Program-made: the position numbers and the translations under genes | The notes under the pieces: model-generated | Database searches by the model: none | Seen by the model: only the letters and a program-made list of their open reading frames with translations | Told to the model about the DNA's origin: nothing | In this document: piece after piece, positions 57,017 to 64,000 of the stretch | Position numbering within the stretch: position 1 is the first letter of the stretch | Layout of the letters: every line of letters starts with the position of its first letter | Assembly (NCBI RefSeq): GCF_001642805.2 | Contig: NZ_CP016948.1 | Coordinates: 4,712,001-4,776,000 of the forward strand | From: Serratia surfactantfaciens | GTDB taxonomy: Bacteria > Pseudomonadota > Gammaproteobacteria > Enterobacterales > Enterobacteriaceae | DNA: 64,000 nucleotides | Direction of reading: 5' to 3'

Positions 57017-58333
57017 ATGAAAAGTGTAAAAATTAGCCTGGCTTGGCAAATCCTGATCGCGTTGGTACTGGGTATTATTGTTGGCGCGGTATTGCACAAC
57101 CAGACCGAATCTCGTGAGTGGCTGGTAAGCAATATTCTCAGCCCGGCGGGTGATATCTTTATTCGTTTGATCAAGATGATTGTAGTGCCGATCGTTATTT
57201 CCACGCTGATCGTCGGCATTGCCGGCGTGGGCGATGCGAAAAAGCTGGGCCGCATCGGATTGAAAACCATTATTTACTTCGAAGTGATCACCACCGTTGC
57301 CATCGTGGTGGGGCTGACGTTAGCCAACGTATTCCAACCCGGCCACGGCATCGATATGTCGACGCTGACCACGGTGGACATTTCGCAGTATGAGAAAACC
57401 ACCGAACAGGTGCAAAGCGGTTCGCACAGCCTGGTGGCGACCATTCTGTCGTTGATCCCGTCGAACGTCTTCTCGTCGATGGCCAAGGGCGACATGCTGC
57501 CGATTATCTTCTTCTCGGTGCTGTTCGGTCTGGGCTTGTCGTCGTTGCCGAAAGAGACCAAAGAGCCGTTGCTGAAGGTGTTCAAGGCGGTGTCCGAGAG
57601 CATGTTCAAAGTCACCCACATGATCATGCGCTATGCGCCGATCGGGGTGTTTGGCCTGATTGCGGTCACGGTAGCCAACTTCGGTTTCGCTTCGCTGCTG
57701 CCGTTGGCCAAGCTGGTGGTGCTGGTGTACTTCGCCATCGCCTTCTTCGCCCTGGTGGTGCTGGGGGCGGTCGCCCGGCTGTGCAACCTGCGCATCTGGA
57801 CGCTGATCCGCATCCTGAAAGACGAACTGATCCTGGCCTATTCCACCGCCAGCTCGGAAACGGTGCTGCCGCGCATCATCGAAAAGATGGAGGCTTACGG
57901 CGCGCCCAAGTCGATCACCAGCTTCGTGGTGCCGACCGGTTACTCCTTTAACCTGGACGGCTCGACGCTGTATCAGAGCATCGCCGCTATCTTTATCGCC
58001 CAGCTGTACGGCATCGAGCTGTCGCTGGGGCAGGAGATCGTGCTGGTGCTGACGCTGATGGTCACCTCGAAAGGGATCGCCGGCGTGCCGGGCGTTTCGT
58101 TCGTGGTGTTGCTGGCCACGCTGGGCAGCGTCGGCATTCCGTTGGAAGGCCTGGCGTTCATCGCCGGCGTGGACCGTATCCTGGATATGGCACGCACCGC
58201 GCTGAACGTTGTGGGCAACGCGCTGGCGGTGCTGGTGATCGCCAAGTGGGAACACCAGTTCGATCGCAAGAAAGCGCTGGCTTACGAAACGGAGTTCCTG
58301 GCGCAAAAGGTGAAGCCGGCCAATCAGGCCTAA
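57017..58333 (+). CDS. gltP: Glutamate/aspartate:proton symporter GltP
   Basis: GltP imports glutamate and aspartate with protons (DAACS family). The 438-residue product (E. coli 437) has eight membrane helices and two re-entrant hairpins. It shows the serine-rich hairpin AYSTASSETVLPRIIEKME near residues 268-286 and GYSFNLDGSTLYQSIAAIFI near 302-321, which carries the conserved NxDG motif. TLMVTSKGIAGVPGVSFVVL is the second hairpin. The start MKSVKISLAWQILIAL aligns with E. coli MKNIKFSLAWQIL; an earlier ATG at 56969 is not in the family. A strong terminator follows. Confidence 0.95.
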   Translation: MKSVKISLAWQILIALVLGIIVGAVLHNQTESREWLVSNILSPAGDIFIRLIKMIVVPIVISTLIVGIAGVGDAKKLGRIGLKTIIYFEVITTVAIVVGLTLANVFQPGHGIDMSTLTTVDISQYEKTTEQVQSGSHSLVATILSLIPSNVFSSMAKGDMLPIIFFSVLFGLGLSSLPKETKEPLLKVFKAVSESMFKVTHMIMRYAPIGVFGLIAVTVANFGFASLLPLAKLVVLVYFAIAFFALVVLGAVARLCNLRIWTLIRILKDELILAYSTASSETVLPRIIEKMEAYGAPKSITSFVVPTGYSFNLDGSTLYQSIAAIFIAQLYGIELSLGQEIVLVLTLMVTSKGIAGVPGVSFVVLLATLGSVGIPLEGLAFIAGVDRILDMARTALNVVGNALAVLVIAKWEHQFDRKKALAYETEFLAQKVKPANQA

Positions 58334-58354
58334 CCACCGAGTATCGCCTACGTT

Positions 58355-58393
58355 AAAAACGCCCCGGGCCCCGCGCCTGGGGCGTTTTGCTTT
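58355..58393 (+). terminator. Terminator of gltP
   Basis: AAAACGCCCC (58356-58365) pairs with GGGGCGTTTT (58379-58388), with a GC-rich inner stem, and is followed by GCTTTTA. Confidence 0.9.
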
Positions 58394-58491
58394 TATGTCC
58401 TTTCAGCCTGCCACTTTCTTTTCTCTGCCCCCGCTACGTGACTTGCATCCCCGCTTAACAGAATCTAAAGTGTTACCAAATTATTGGAAAT

Positions 58492-58510
58492 GATAATAGA
58501 TGTTATTATC
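58492..58510. promoter_or_regulatory. Fur box upstream of the condensation-domain gene
   Basis: GATAATAGATGTTATTATC is a 19-base inverted repeat close to the Fur consensus GATAATGATAATCATTATC: both outer GATAAT/ATTATC arms are exact. It lies 99 bases before the chosen start at 58609. It implies repression of this unit by iron-loaded Fur and induction in iron starvation. Confidence 0.88.
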
Positions 58511-58608
58511 ATTTTCATTTGATGATGTATGGAAACACGCAAAAGCGGTTGAACGGCGGAATGTCGTCCGTGCGGCGCTTTTATTCAGGCTTATCAAAGG
58601 TAGGTAAC

Positions 58609-59952
58609 ATGTCGGACACCGCTTTGGCCTCTGAATGGTTGCCGCTGGCGCCAGCGCAGCTTGATTTCTGGGAAGAATACACCTTGCACCCCGGGCAGAC
58701 CTTATCCACCGTCGCGCATTGCACCGAACTGTGCGGCGCGGTAGAGGAAGAGGCGCTGTGTCGGGCGATCGCCGTCACGCTTGCCGAAACGCAGGCGTTT
58801 GCCCTGCGCTTTGGCGAACGGCGTGGCGACCATCCTCCGCCGTTACGGCACGATCCTCAGCGCATACCGTCATTGCAACGCATCGATCTGCAAGCGCATC
58901 GCGATCCCTGGCAGGCGGCGCAAAGCCTCATGCGCGAGGATATAGCGCAGCACCGGGCGCTGCACAGCGAAGCGTTAGCCGCAACCTGGCTGCTGAAGCT
59001 GGCACCGGAGCGCTACCTCTGGTACGTGCGCGCGCACCATATCTTGGTCGACGGTTTCGGCATGGCGCTTATCGAACACCGCTGCGCCGCGTTATATGCG
59101 CACTACCTCGGCCAGGGCAACGCAGGCATCCCTCTGGGCGCCTTTGGCCCCTTTCAACAGGCCGAGCTGGCCTATGCCGACTCCGAGCGCTGCGAGCGCG
59201 ATCGGCGCTTTTGGCAAGCCTACCTGCCGTCGTCGCAGGCGTTGCCGACGGTGCGCAAGGGCGGCGCGGCGTACGGCGTGCGGCGTTTGAGCGCCAACCA
59301 CCGGCTGCCGGCGGCGGTGTCGCAACGTTTAACGCAGCTGGCGGAGCGCAGCGGCATCAATTGGCCCGACTTGCTGGTGGCGTTGTCGGCGGTCTGGCTG
59401 TTTCAGGTGATGCCGCAGCACACCCGGCAGGGCGATACGCTGCCGATGTGGATGCCGGCGATGAATCGCCGCGGGCAGGCCGCCACCAATGTGCCTGCGC
59501 TGGCGGTCAATACCCTGCCGCTGCTGGTGTCACCGTCGCAAGCAGAGACGCTAGGGGGCTTTCTGACCGCTCTGACGCAGCAGCTGCGCGAGCTACGCGG
59601 CCACGCCGGCTACCGGCTGCGCCAACTGGCCGTCGATCGCGGAGTGGCTCCGGACTCGCGTTTCTTTATTTCCCCTTTCATTAATGTGCAACCCTTCGAT
59701 GCGCCCCGTTTCACCGGCTGCAGCGGCGCCCGGCGCGTGCTGGCCGGCGGTTCGGGTGACGGTTTCAACCTGACTTATCGCGGCCGCACCGACGCCCGCG
59801 ATCTGCAGGTGGATATCGATATCTATCTGGAACAGTTCCCGACGGAGGATGCGCTGAACTATGGCGAGGCACTGCAAGAATTCCTGTTGCGTGCGCTGCA
59901 ACGGGATGCGTGGGAACAGCCGCTGGCGGGTCTGACGGCGCTACCCGCCTGA
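58609..59952 (+). CDS. Stand-alone NRPS condensation domain protein (VibH-like)
   Basis: The 447-residue product is one free condensation domain, with no adenylation or carrier part. The catalytic motif HHILVDG is at residues 143-149, with H144 as base and D148 structural. Other domain parts are the N-terminal APAQLDFWEEY and the late FFISPFINVQPF. Free condensation proteins of this size are known from vibriobactin (VibH) and photobactin-type pathways, where they join a carrier-bound 2,3-dihydroxybenzoate to a free polyamine. That substrate pair is inferred. The start at 58609 has AAGGTAGG upstream; open sequence continues to 58519. The gene is under a Fur box and convergent with the two NRPS genes that follow. 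Confidence 0.85.
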   Translation: MSDTALASEWLPLAPAQLDFWEEYTLHPGQTLSTVAHCTELCGAVEEEALCRAIAVTLAETQAFALRFGERRGDHPPPLRHDPQRIPSLQRIDLQAHRDPWQAAQSLMREDIAQHRALHSEALAATWLLKLAPERYLWYVRAHHILVDGFGMALIEHRCAALYAHYLGQGNAGIPLGAFGPFQQAELAYADSERCERDRRFWQAYLPSSQALPTVRKGGAAYGVRRLSANHRLPAAVSQRLTQLAERSGINWPDLLVALSAVWLFQVMPQHTRQGDTLPMWMPAMNRRGQAATNVPALAVNTLPLLVSPSQAETLGGFLTALTQQLRELRGHAGYRLRQLAVDRGVAPDSRFFISPFINVQPFDAPRFTGCSGARRVLAGGSGDGFNLTYRGRTDARDLQVDIDIYLEQFPTEDALNYGEALQEFLLRALQRDAWEQPLAGLTALPA

Positions 59953-59959
59953 TAAAATA

Positions 59960-59982
59960 CGGGCGGGGGATATCCCCGCCCG
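59960..59982. terminator. GC-rich hairpin between convergent NRPS genes
   Basis: CGGGCGGGG pairs with CCCCGCCCG around a short GATAT-containing centre. It has no T run on either side, so termination is plausible but not certain. It is the only structure in the 42 bases between the two genes. Confidence 0.5.
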
Positions 59983-59994
59983 AGTGGCATGGCT

Positions 59995-62900
59995 TCAGTT
60001 GGTCAGTAACGCCGCCACTTCACGCGCGTTCTTGCACGGCAGGAGCGAACTGCTCACCAACCGGGTGCCGAAGGCGTCATTGAGGCGCTCCGCCACCTGT
60101 TTGATATGCGGCAGTTTCAGCCCCATGGCGATAAACGCCGTCTCTTCTCCCCATTCCGGGCGCGGCGTCACGCCGATCGCCTGCCAGTAAATGGTCAGGA
60201 TCTCTGCGCTGCGCGCCAAAGGCGCGTGCGGCGGCGGTGCCGCGCAGGCGTTCAACGCCGGCGCGGTTTGCTGGTGGCTCAGGTCGGCGCGGATGCGATG
60301 GCGGTCGGTTTTACCGTTGGCAGACAACGGCAGCGCCTCGGCATGGATAAAGCGCGTGGGAATATGGGTACAGGGCAGATAGCCGGTGGCGAAGGCACGG
60401 ATCTCGGACAGCGGCAGCGGTTTGCCGTCGCGAGTCAGATACAGGGCGCCGAGCGCCGCCTCGTTGTTCTCTCCGCTGGGATAATCCACCACCACCATAT
60501 CCTGAATCGCCGGATGACGGCGCAGCACGTCTTCGATTTCCGGCAGTGAGACGCGTACGCCGCGGATCTTCACATAGCCGTTCACTCGGGTCGCGAACAT
60601 GATGTTGCCGTCCGCGCGATAGTAACCCTGATCGCCAGTGCGGAAAGCGCGTAGCGGCTGCCCATCCGGCCCTTCGAGGGTGATGAAATCATGCTGCTTC
60701 AGCTCCCCCTGTTCCAGATAGCCCAACGCCAGGTTGACCCCGGCGGTATGGATGCGGCCGACCACGCCGGCCGGGCAGTGGCTGCCGTCGTCATGACAGA
60801 TGAAATAACGGTTGGCCGGCAGCGGGCGGCCGTAAGGCACGGTGCCGCTCTCCTGCGGGGCGATCGGGTGCCAGATGCTCCAGATGGTGGTTTCGGTCGG
60901 CCCGCCGAGCGAGAACAGCGCGAGATCCGGGCGCAGGGTGCGCAGGGTTTGCACCGTCGCCGGCTTGATGTAGTCGCCGCCTTGCGCCACCAGACGCAGC
61001 GAACGCAGGCTGTCGGCCGTCTTGCAGGTGAGCAGCATCTCCAGAATGGCAGGCACCGAACACCACAGGGTGACCCGATGTTTTTCCACCAGCTGATTCC
61101 AGCTGATGGCGTCTTTTTCCTGATGCGGCGCCGGCAGCACCAGCGTAGCACCGGCGCACAGCGAACCGAACAGATCGAACATCGACATGTCATGGTGCGG
61201 CGGCGTGACGGAAATGAACACGTCGTCGGCGGTGACCGCCCAGCGCTGCTGGGTCTGGTGGACGACGTTGGCGGTGGCGCGGTTGTTGAGCACCACGCAT
61301 TTAGGCTTGCCGGTGGTGCCGGAGGTGTACAGGTAGTAGCTCGCGGTCAGGCTGGCGCTGCGTTCCGCCAGCGTCTGTTCATCCGCCAGCGCAGGCGCGC
61401 GATCCGTCGGCGCCAGCAGGATCGCCGGCGTGACGCCGATCGGCGTCTCCAGATCGCCGCCGTGCACCACCAGCGTTGGCCGGCAGTTCTCCAGCAGGTA
61501 GGCGGTACGTTCCGGCGGCGAGTTGATATCGATAGGCACCCAGATCACGCCCTGCAGGGCGCAGGCGAGGCTGAAGATGACCTGTTCCGGGCTGCGCGGT
61601 AGATACAGCGCCACCACATTGCCCGGCTGCACGCCGCGGCTCTGCAGGTTGGCGATCGCCGTGGCGATCCGCTGGCCCAGCTCATTATAGGTCAGCGTCT
61701 GCTCGCCGCAGATCAGCGCGTTGCCGCCGTTCTGCGCGCCAAACAGCCGCTCGGCCAGCTGCGCCAGATAAGGATAAGGCGCGTAATTCGCTTCGCTGTC
61801 GTTGTGGCGGTAATGCGCCAGATCGATGAAGTCTCGCGGCGCGATTGTCAGGTCGGCGCGTTGGCAACTGTGCAGGATGCGCTGCTGCAAGGCCGCCAGC
61901 ATGGCCTCGACCTGCTCGCCGTGCAGCGCCTGTTCGGCGTAGTCCACGCACAGCTGCAGGTTCTTTTCACTGTCCAGCGTCAGGCGAATGTCGATGGCGA
62001 CCTGCGGCGTTTGGGTCAGGCCGTCGTGGAAGCGCACTGGCGCCTCGGCCGGCAGCGTTTCCCAGCCCAGACAGTTGGTCAGGATCACCGGCAGCGCCGG
62101 GCCGCCCTGGCTTTGGCCGAGCAACTGTCGCGCCAGATCGACGCCGGAAAATGTCAGGTGGTCGAGCGCGCCAAGCACGTCGTCCTGCAAGGCTTGCGCA
62201 CGCTGGATAAAGTCTTCGCCGTAGCGGGAATAACGCACCGCCACGAAGCTGGAGGCGTTGCCCAGCGCGCCGTCGGCGGCGGGGAACGCCACCGGTACGC
62301 CGACGCACAGCTCGCCGTCGGTGGTCCAGTGGGCCAGCGTATCGAGGATCAGCGCCGACAGTAGGCTGTTGCGCAGCAGCGCATGCGGCGATCCCAGGCG
62401 GCCGAGCCGTTTTAGCGTGTCGTGCGGCAGCGTCAGGGTGGCGCGGCGATAGCGTGATGAGGTGAGATTGGCGAGCGGGGCGCGCCACGGCAATGCCGAC
62501 GGGGTGGTGACATCCTGCAGCTTGTCGCGCCAGTAGGCCGCATCGGCCTGACGCTGCGCCGCCGGGGCGGCCGGGGGCGGCAGCGCGGCGGCGGTCGGCG
62601 CCAGAGGGCGATCGTCGAACAGGCGCGCGATCACGCTGGAGATCCCCTGGCCGTCGAGGATCAAGGCATCGAAGCTGGTGAAGATCAGCGTATCGTACGG
62701 CGATCCCGTCGGATCCTGCTGTTCGGCAAGCTGGATCACGGCGATGCGCCACAGCGGCTGGCTCGGATCGTGGCGCTGGTGGGAGTAGTGCTCGCGCAGC
62801 TGTTCGAGCTGGCGCTGCGCTGCTGCGCCGTCAAGAGAGCGCAAGTCGTGGCGATCCAGGTGCAGCGCAACCTCCGGGCGCACGTGCTGCGTGCCGCGCT

Positions 62901-63090
62901 GCACATCGATGCAGGTGCGAAGCGCCGGGTAGTGCTGTACCAGCTCGGTCAGACGCGCTTCAAGGCGCGGCACATCCAGCTGCCGGGCGCGGTATTCGCG
63001 AAAGTCGTGCATCGCCACGCCGCCGAGCGGCCATCGATCGCTGCGGCCAAGAAGATAGGCCTGCTGCAGTGCGGTTAATGCTGTCTCCAT
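59995..63090 (-). CDS. NRPS: heterocyclisation (Cy) - adenylation (A) - carrier-like domain lacking the phosphopantetheine serine
   Basis: The 1031-residue protein starts with a Cy domain (residues about 1-430: LQQAYLLGRSDRWPLGGVAM), whose catalytic motif is D141-ALIL-D146-GQ-G149, so the last residue of DxxxxDxxS is glycine. An A domain follows (about 435-935) with A3 YTSGTTGKPK, A5 GGPTETTIW, A8 YVKIRGVRVSLPEIE and A10 SANGKTDR, all intact. The IW after GGPTETT resembles cysteine-type pockets, but Ser or Thr is possible. The C-terminal carrier fold (about 955-1031) reads FIAMGLKLPHIKQV where FxxLGGHSLL is expected. Leucine stands at the serine position, so it should not accept phosphopantetheine. 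The product would be a thiazoline or oxazoline. It is transcribed with the next gene upstream. Confidence 0.82.
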   Translation of the reverse strand: METALTALQQAYLLGRSDRWPLGGVAMHDFREYRARQLDVPRLEARLTELVQHYPALRTCIDVQRGTQHVRPEVALHLDRHDLRSLDGAAAQRQLEQLREHYSHQRHDPSQPLWRIAVIQLAEQQDPTGSPYDTLIFTSFDALILDGQGISSVIARLFDDRPLAPTAAALPPPAAPAAQRQADAAYWRDKLQDVTTPSALPWRAPLANLTSSRYRRATLTLPHDTLKRLGRLGSPHALLRNSLLSALILDTLAHWTTDGELCVGVPVAFPAADGALGNASSFVAVRYSRYGEDFIQRAQALQDDVLGALDHLTFSGVDLARQLLGQSQGGPALPVILTNCLGWETLPAEAPVRFHDGLTQTPQVAIDIRLTLDSEKNLQLCVDYAEQALHGEQVEAMLAALQQRILHSCQRADLTIAPRDFIDLAHYRHNDSEANYAPYPYLAQLAERLFGAQNGGNALICGEQTLTYNELGQRIATAIANLQSRGVQPGNVVALYLPRSPEQVIFSLACALQGVIWVPIDINSPPERTAYLLENCRPTLVVHGGDLETPIGVTPAILLAPTDRAPALADEQTLAERSASLTASYYLYTSGTTGKPKCVVLNNRATANVVHQTQQRWAVTADDVFISVTPPHHDMSMFDLFGSLCAGATLVLPAPHQEKDAISWNQLVEKHRVTLWCSVPAILEMLLTCKTADSLRSLRLVAQGGDYIKPATVQTLRTLRPDLALFSLGGPTETTIWSIWHPIAPQESGTVPYGRPLPANRYFICHDDGSHCPAGVVGRIHTAGVNLALGYLEQGELKQHDFITLEGPDGQPLRAFRTGDQGYYRADGNIMFATRVNGYVKIRGVRVSLPEIEDVLRRHPAIQDMVVVDYPSGENNEAALGALYLTRDGKPLPLSEIRAFATGYLPCTHIPTRFIHAEALPLSANGKTDRHRIRADLSHQQTAPALNACAAPPPHAPLARSAEILTIYWQAIGVTPRPEWGEETAFIAMGLKLPHIKQVAERLNDAFGTRLVSSSLLPCKNAREVAALLTN

Positions 63091-63127
63091 GATACTTCCC
63101 TATAGTCGCTAACCGATTAAAACGAGT

Positions 63128-63144
63128 CGGGCGCCACGCGCCCG
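63128..63144. other. Hairpin between the two minus-strand NRPS genes
   Basis: CGGGCG (63128-63133) pairs with CGCCCG (63139-63144) around CCACG, in the 64-base gap. It may modulate read-through or mRNA stability between the two NRPS genes. Confidence 0.4.
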
Positions 63145-63154
63145 GAAACCGATC

Positions 63155-64000
63155 TCAGTGCTGCGGCGCCAGGGCGGCGAGCAGCGTTTTTGCATTTCGC
63201 CCCGCCTCGGGCGAACGTTGGCAAATCAGCGCCGCCAGCGCCGCCGGGGAGGGATGGGCCGCCAGATCCTGCGCCGTCAGCGCCGCCGTCAGATACTTGT
63301 TGAGCACCGTCAACAGCGCATTCACCCCGGCATCCGGCAAGGCCAACCGGTGGATATCGTCGTGGTCGCGCAAGTCGGCCTCGAGGGCCACCCGCGCCAA
63401 CAGCCGATGCAGCACCTGGCGCACCGGTGCCTGCTGCGCCAGCGCGTCGGGCGTACATTGCGCCAGCAGCTGCGACAGCGGGCGATCGAATGCCCCCGCT
63501 TGCCGCGCAGCCAGGTGCAGCAGCGCCCGGTAACAGGCCAGCAGGCGCGGCAGCACGTGCTCGGGAAACGCGTCCAGCCGCACGTCCCAGTTGATCAAAA
63601 TGCCGTCGTCGACGTGGGCGACCTGCGCATCCAGCGCCACCTGCGGCCCCTGAGAGATCACCCAGCCGAGACGGCCGAAGGTGTCGGCGACCCGTTCGGA
63701 AAACAGCGTCTTGCCGCGGATGCCGAAGCCGGCGGTAAACACCACCGGTGAAGGCTGCAGGCTGCCGTGCAGGCGCGACAGATCGCGCATCACACTGACG
63801 CCGGGGTAATCCGCATGCTCGATCAGCTCCGCCAGCTGCGTCATCAGGCGTTGGCAGAAGGCGTTCAGGTTTTCCGTCGGATTCAGTTCCACGCCGAGCA
63901 GCACCAGGTTAGAGAAGTCGCCGATGAGGCGCTGCGCGTCCTCCCGCTCGCTCTCGCGGTGGAACAGCGGCACGTTGAGCCGAAAGCGCGTCATGTTCCA
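63155..64000 (-). CDS. C-terminal part of an NRPS with a Cy domain and a carrier-like domain lacking the serine, cut by the window edge
   Basis: The frame is open from the window edge to a stop at 63155, about 281 residues; an ATG at 63994 is simply the first in view. The visible start is the second half of a Cy domain: DFSNLVLLGVELNPTENL, VVFTAGFGIRGKTLFSE, ISQGPQVALDAQVAHVDDG and WDVRLDAFPEHVL, which correspond to the late Cy motifs GDFTSL, VVFTS, SQTPQVWLD and WDVRE. The last 85 residues look like a carrier, IHRLALPDAGVNALLTVLNK, where LGLDSLM is expected. Alanine and glycine replace the serine region. What lies upstream, including any working carrier, is outside the window. It is 64 bases upstream of the Cy-A gene on the same strand, so the two are probably one operon. 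Confidence 0.78.
   Translation of the reverse strand, partial: WNMTRFRLNVPLFHRESEREDAQRLIGDFSNLVLLGVELNPTENLNAFCQRLMTQLAELIEHADYPGVSVMRDLSRLHGSLQPSPVVFTAGFGIRGKTLFSERVADTFGRLGWVISQGPQVALDAQVAHVDDGILINWDVRLDAFPEHVLPRLLACYRALLHLAARQAGAFDRPLSQLLAQCTPDALAQQAPVRQVLHRLLARVALEADLRDHDDIHRLALPDAGVNALLTVLNKYLTAALTAQDLAAHPSPAALAALICQRSPEAGRNAKTLLAALAPQH

Overview
The window looks like chromosome from a gamma-proteobacterium of the order Enterobacterales, most likely Serratia (S. marcescens or a close relative). The gene order fre-fadAB-pepQ-yigZ-trkH-hemG-rrn, murB-birA-coaA-tRNAs-tuf-secE-nusG-rplKAJL-rpoBC and thiCEFSGH-rsd-nudC-hemE-nfi-yjaG-hupA-yjaH-purDH is the enterobacterial core order. The proteins have the same lengths as their E. 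coli counterparts, the DNA is GC-rich, and the 16S sequence reads like the S. marcescens consensus as I remember it. No database was consulted; the species call is recognition plus inference.

Layout. 1-6.1 kb: end of a PepE-like peptidase, ubiD, fre, and the divergent fatty-acid oxidation operon fadBA with its FadR operator. 6.3-11.6 kb: an MFS exporter, pepQ-yigZ, trkH-hemG. 11.7-13.5 kb: an rRNA operon with normal P1, P2 and boxA, but whose 16S is cut short and joined directly to the last 43 bases of 5S. 13.9-17.6 kb: murB-birA, coaA and a GNAT acetyltransferase. 18.0-32.4 kb: the tRNA operon (Thr-Tyr-Gly-Thr)-tuf, then secE-nusG, rplKA, rplJL and rpoBC with their leaders, attenuator and terminators. 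32.5-35.4 kb: an accessory block of a GNAT protein, a periplasmic molybdopterin-fold protein, a histidine kinase and a convergent response regulator. 36.2-41.9 kb: the thiCEFSGH operon behind a TPP riboswitch. 41.9-49.8 kb: rsd, nudC-hemE-nfi-yjaG-hupA-yjaH and purHD with a PurR box. 50.1-52.0 kb: a second rRNA operon carrying exactly the same 16S-5S collapse. 52.1-58.3 kb: acs-yjcH-actP (acetate use) and gltP. 58.5-64.0 kb: a Fur-box-associated nonribosomal peptide locus made of a stand-alone condensation protein, a Cy-A-carrier protein and the end of another Cy-carrier protein.

How the parts work together. Most of the window is growth machinery: transcription and translation genes, tRNA and rRNA, a nucleoid protein, an anti-sigma factor, cofactor synthesis (thiamine, CoA, biotin, heme, ubiquinone) and purine synthesis. 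Carbon genes cover fatty acids (FadR), acetate and glutamate. The last 5.5 kb points to an iron-regulated catechol or phenolate type siderophore.

The points most worth a second look are: the identical collapse of both rRNA operons, which I judge more likely an assembly artefact than biology; two NRPS carrier domains that lack the phosphopantetheine serine; the kinase/regulator module between rpoC and thiH; and a well-placed 57-codon reading frame overlapping the start of rpoB. I saw no CRISPR array, insertion sequence, prophage or replication origin.
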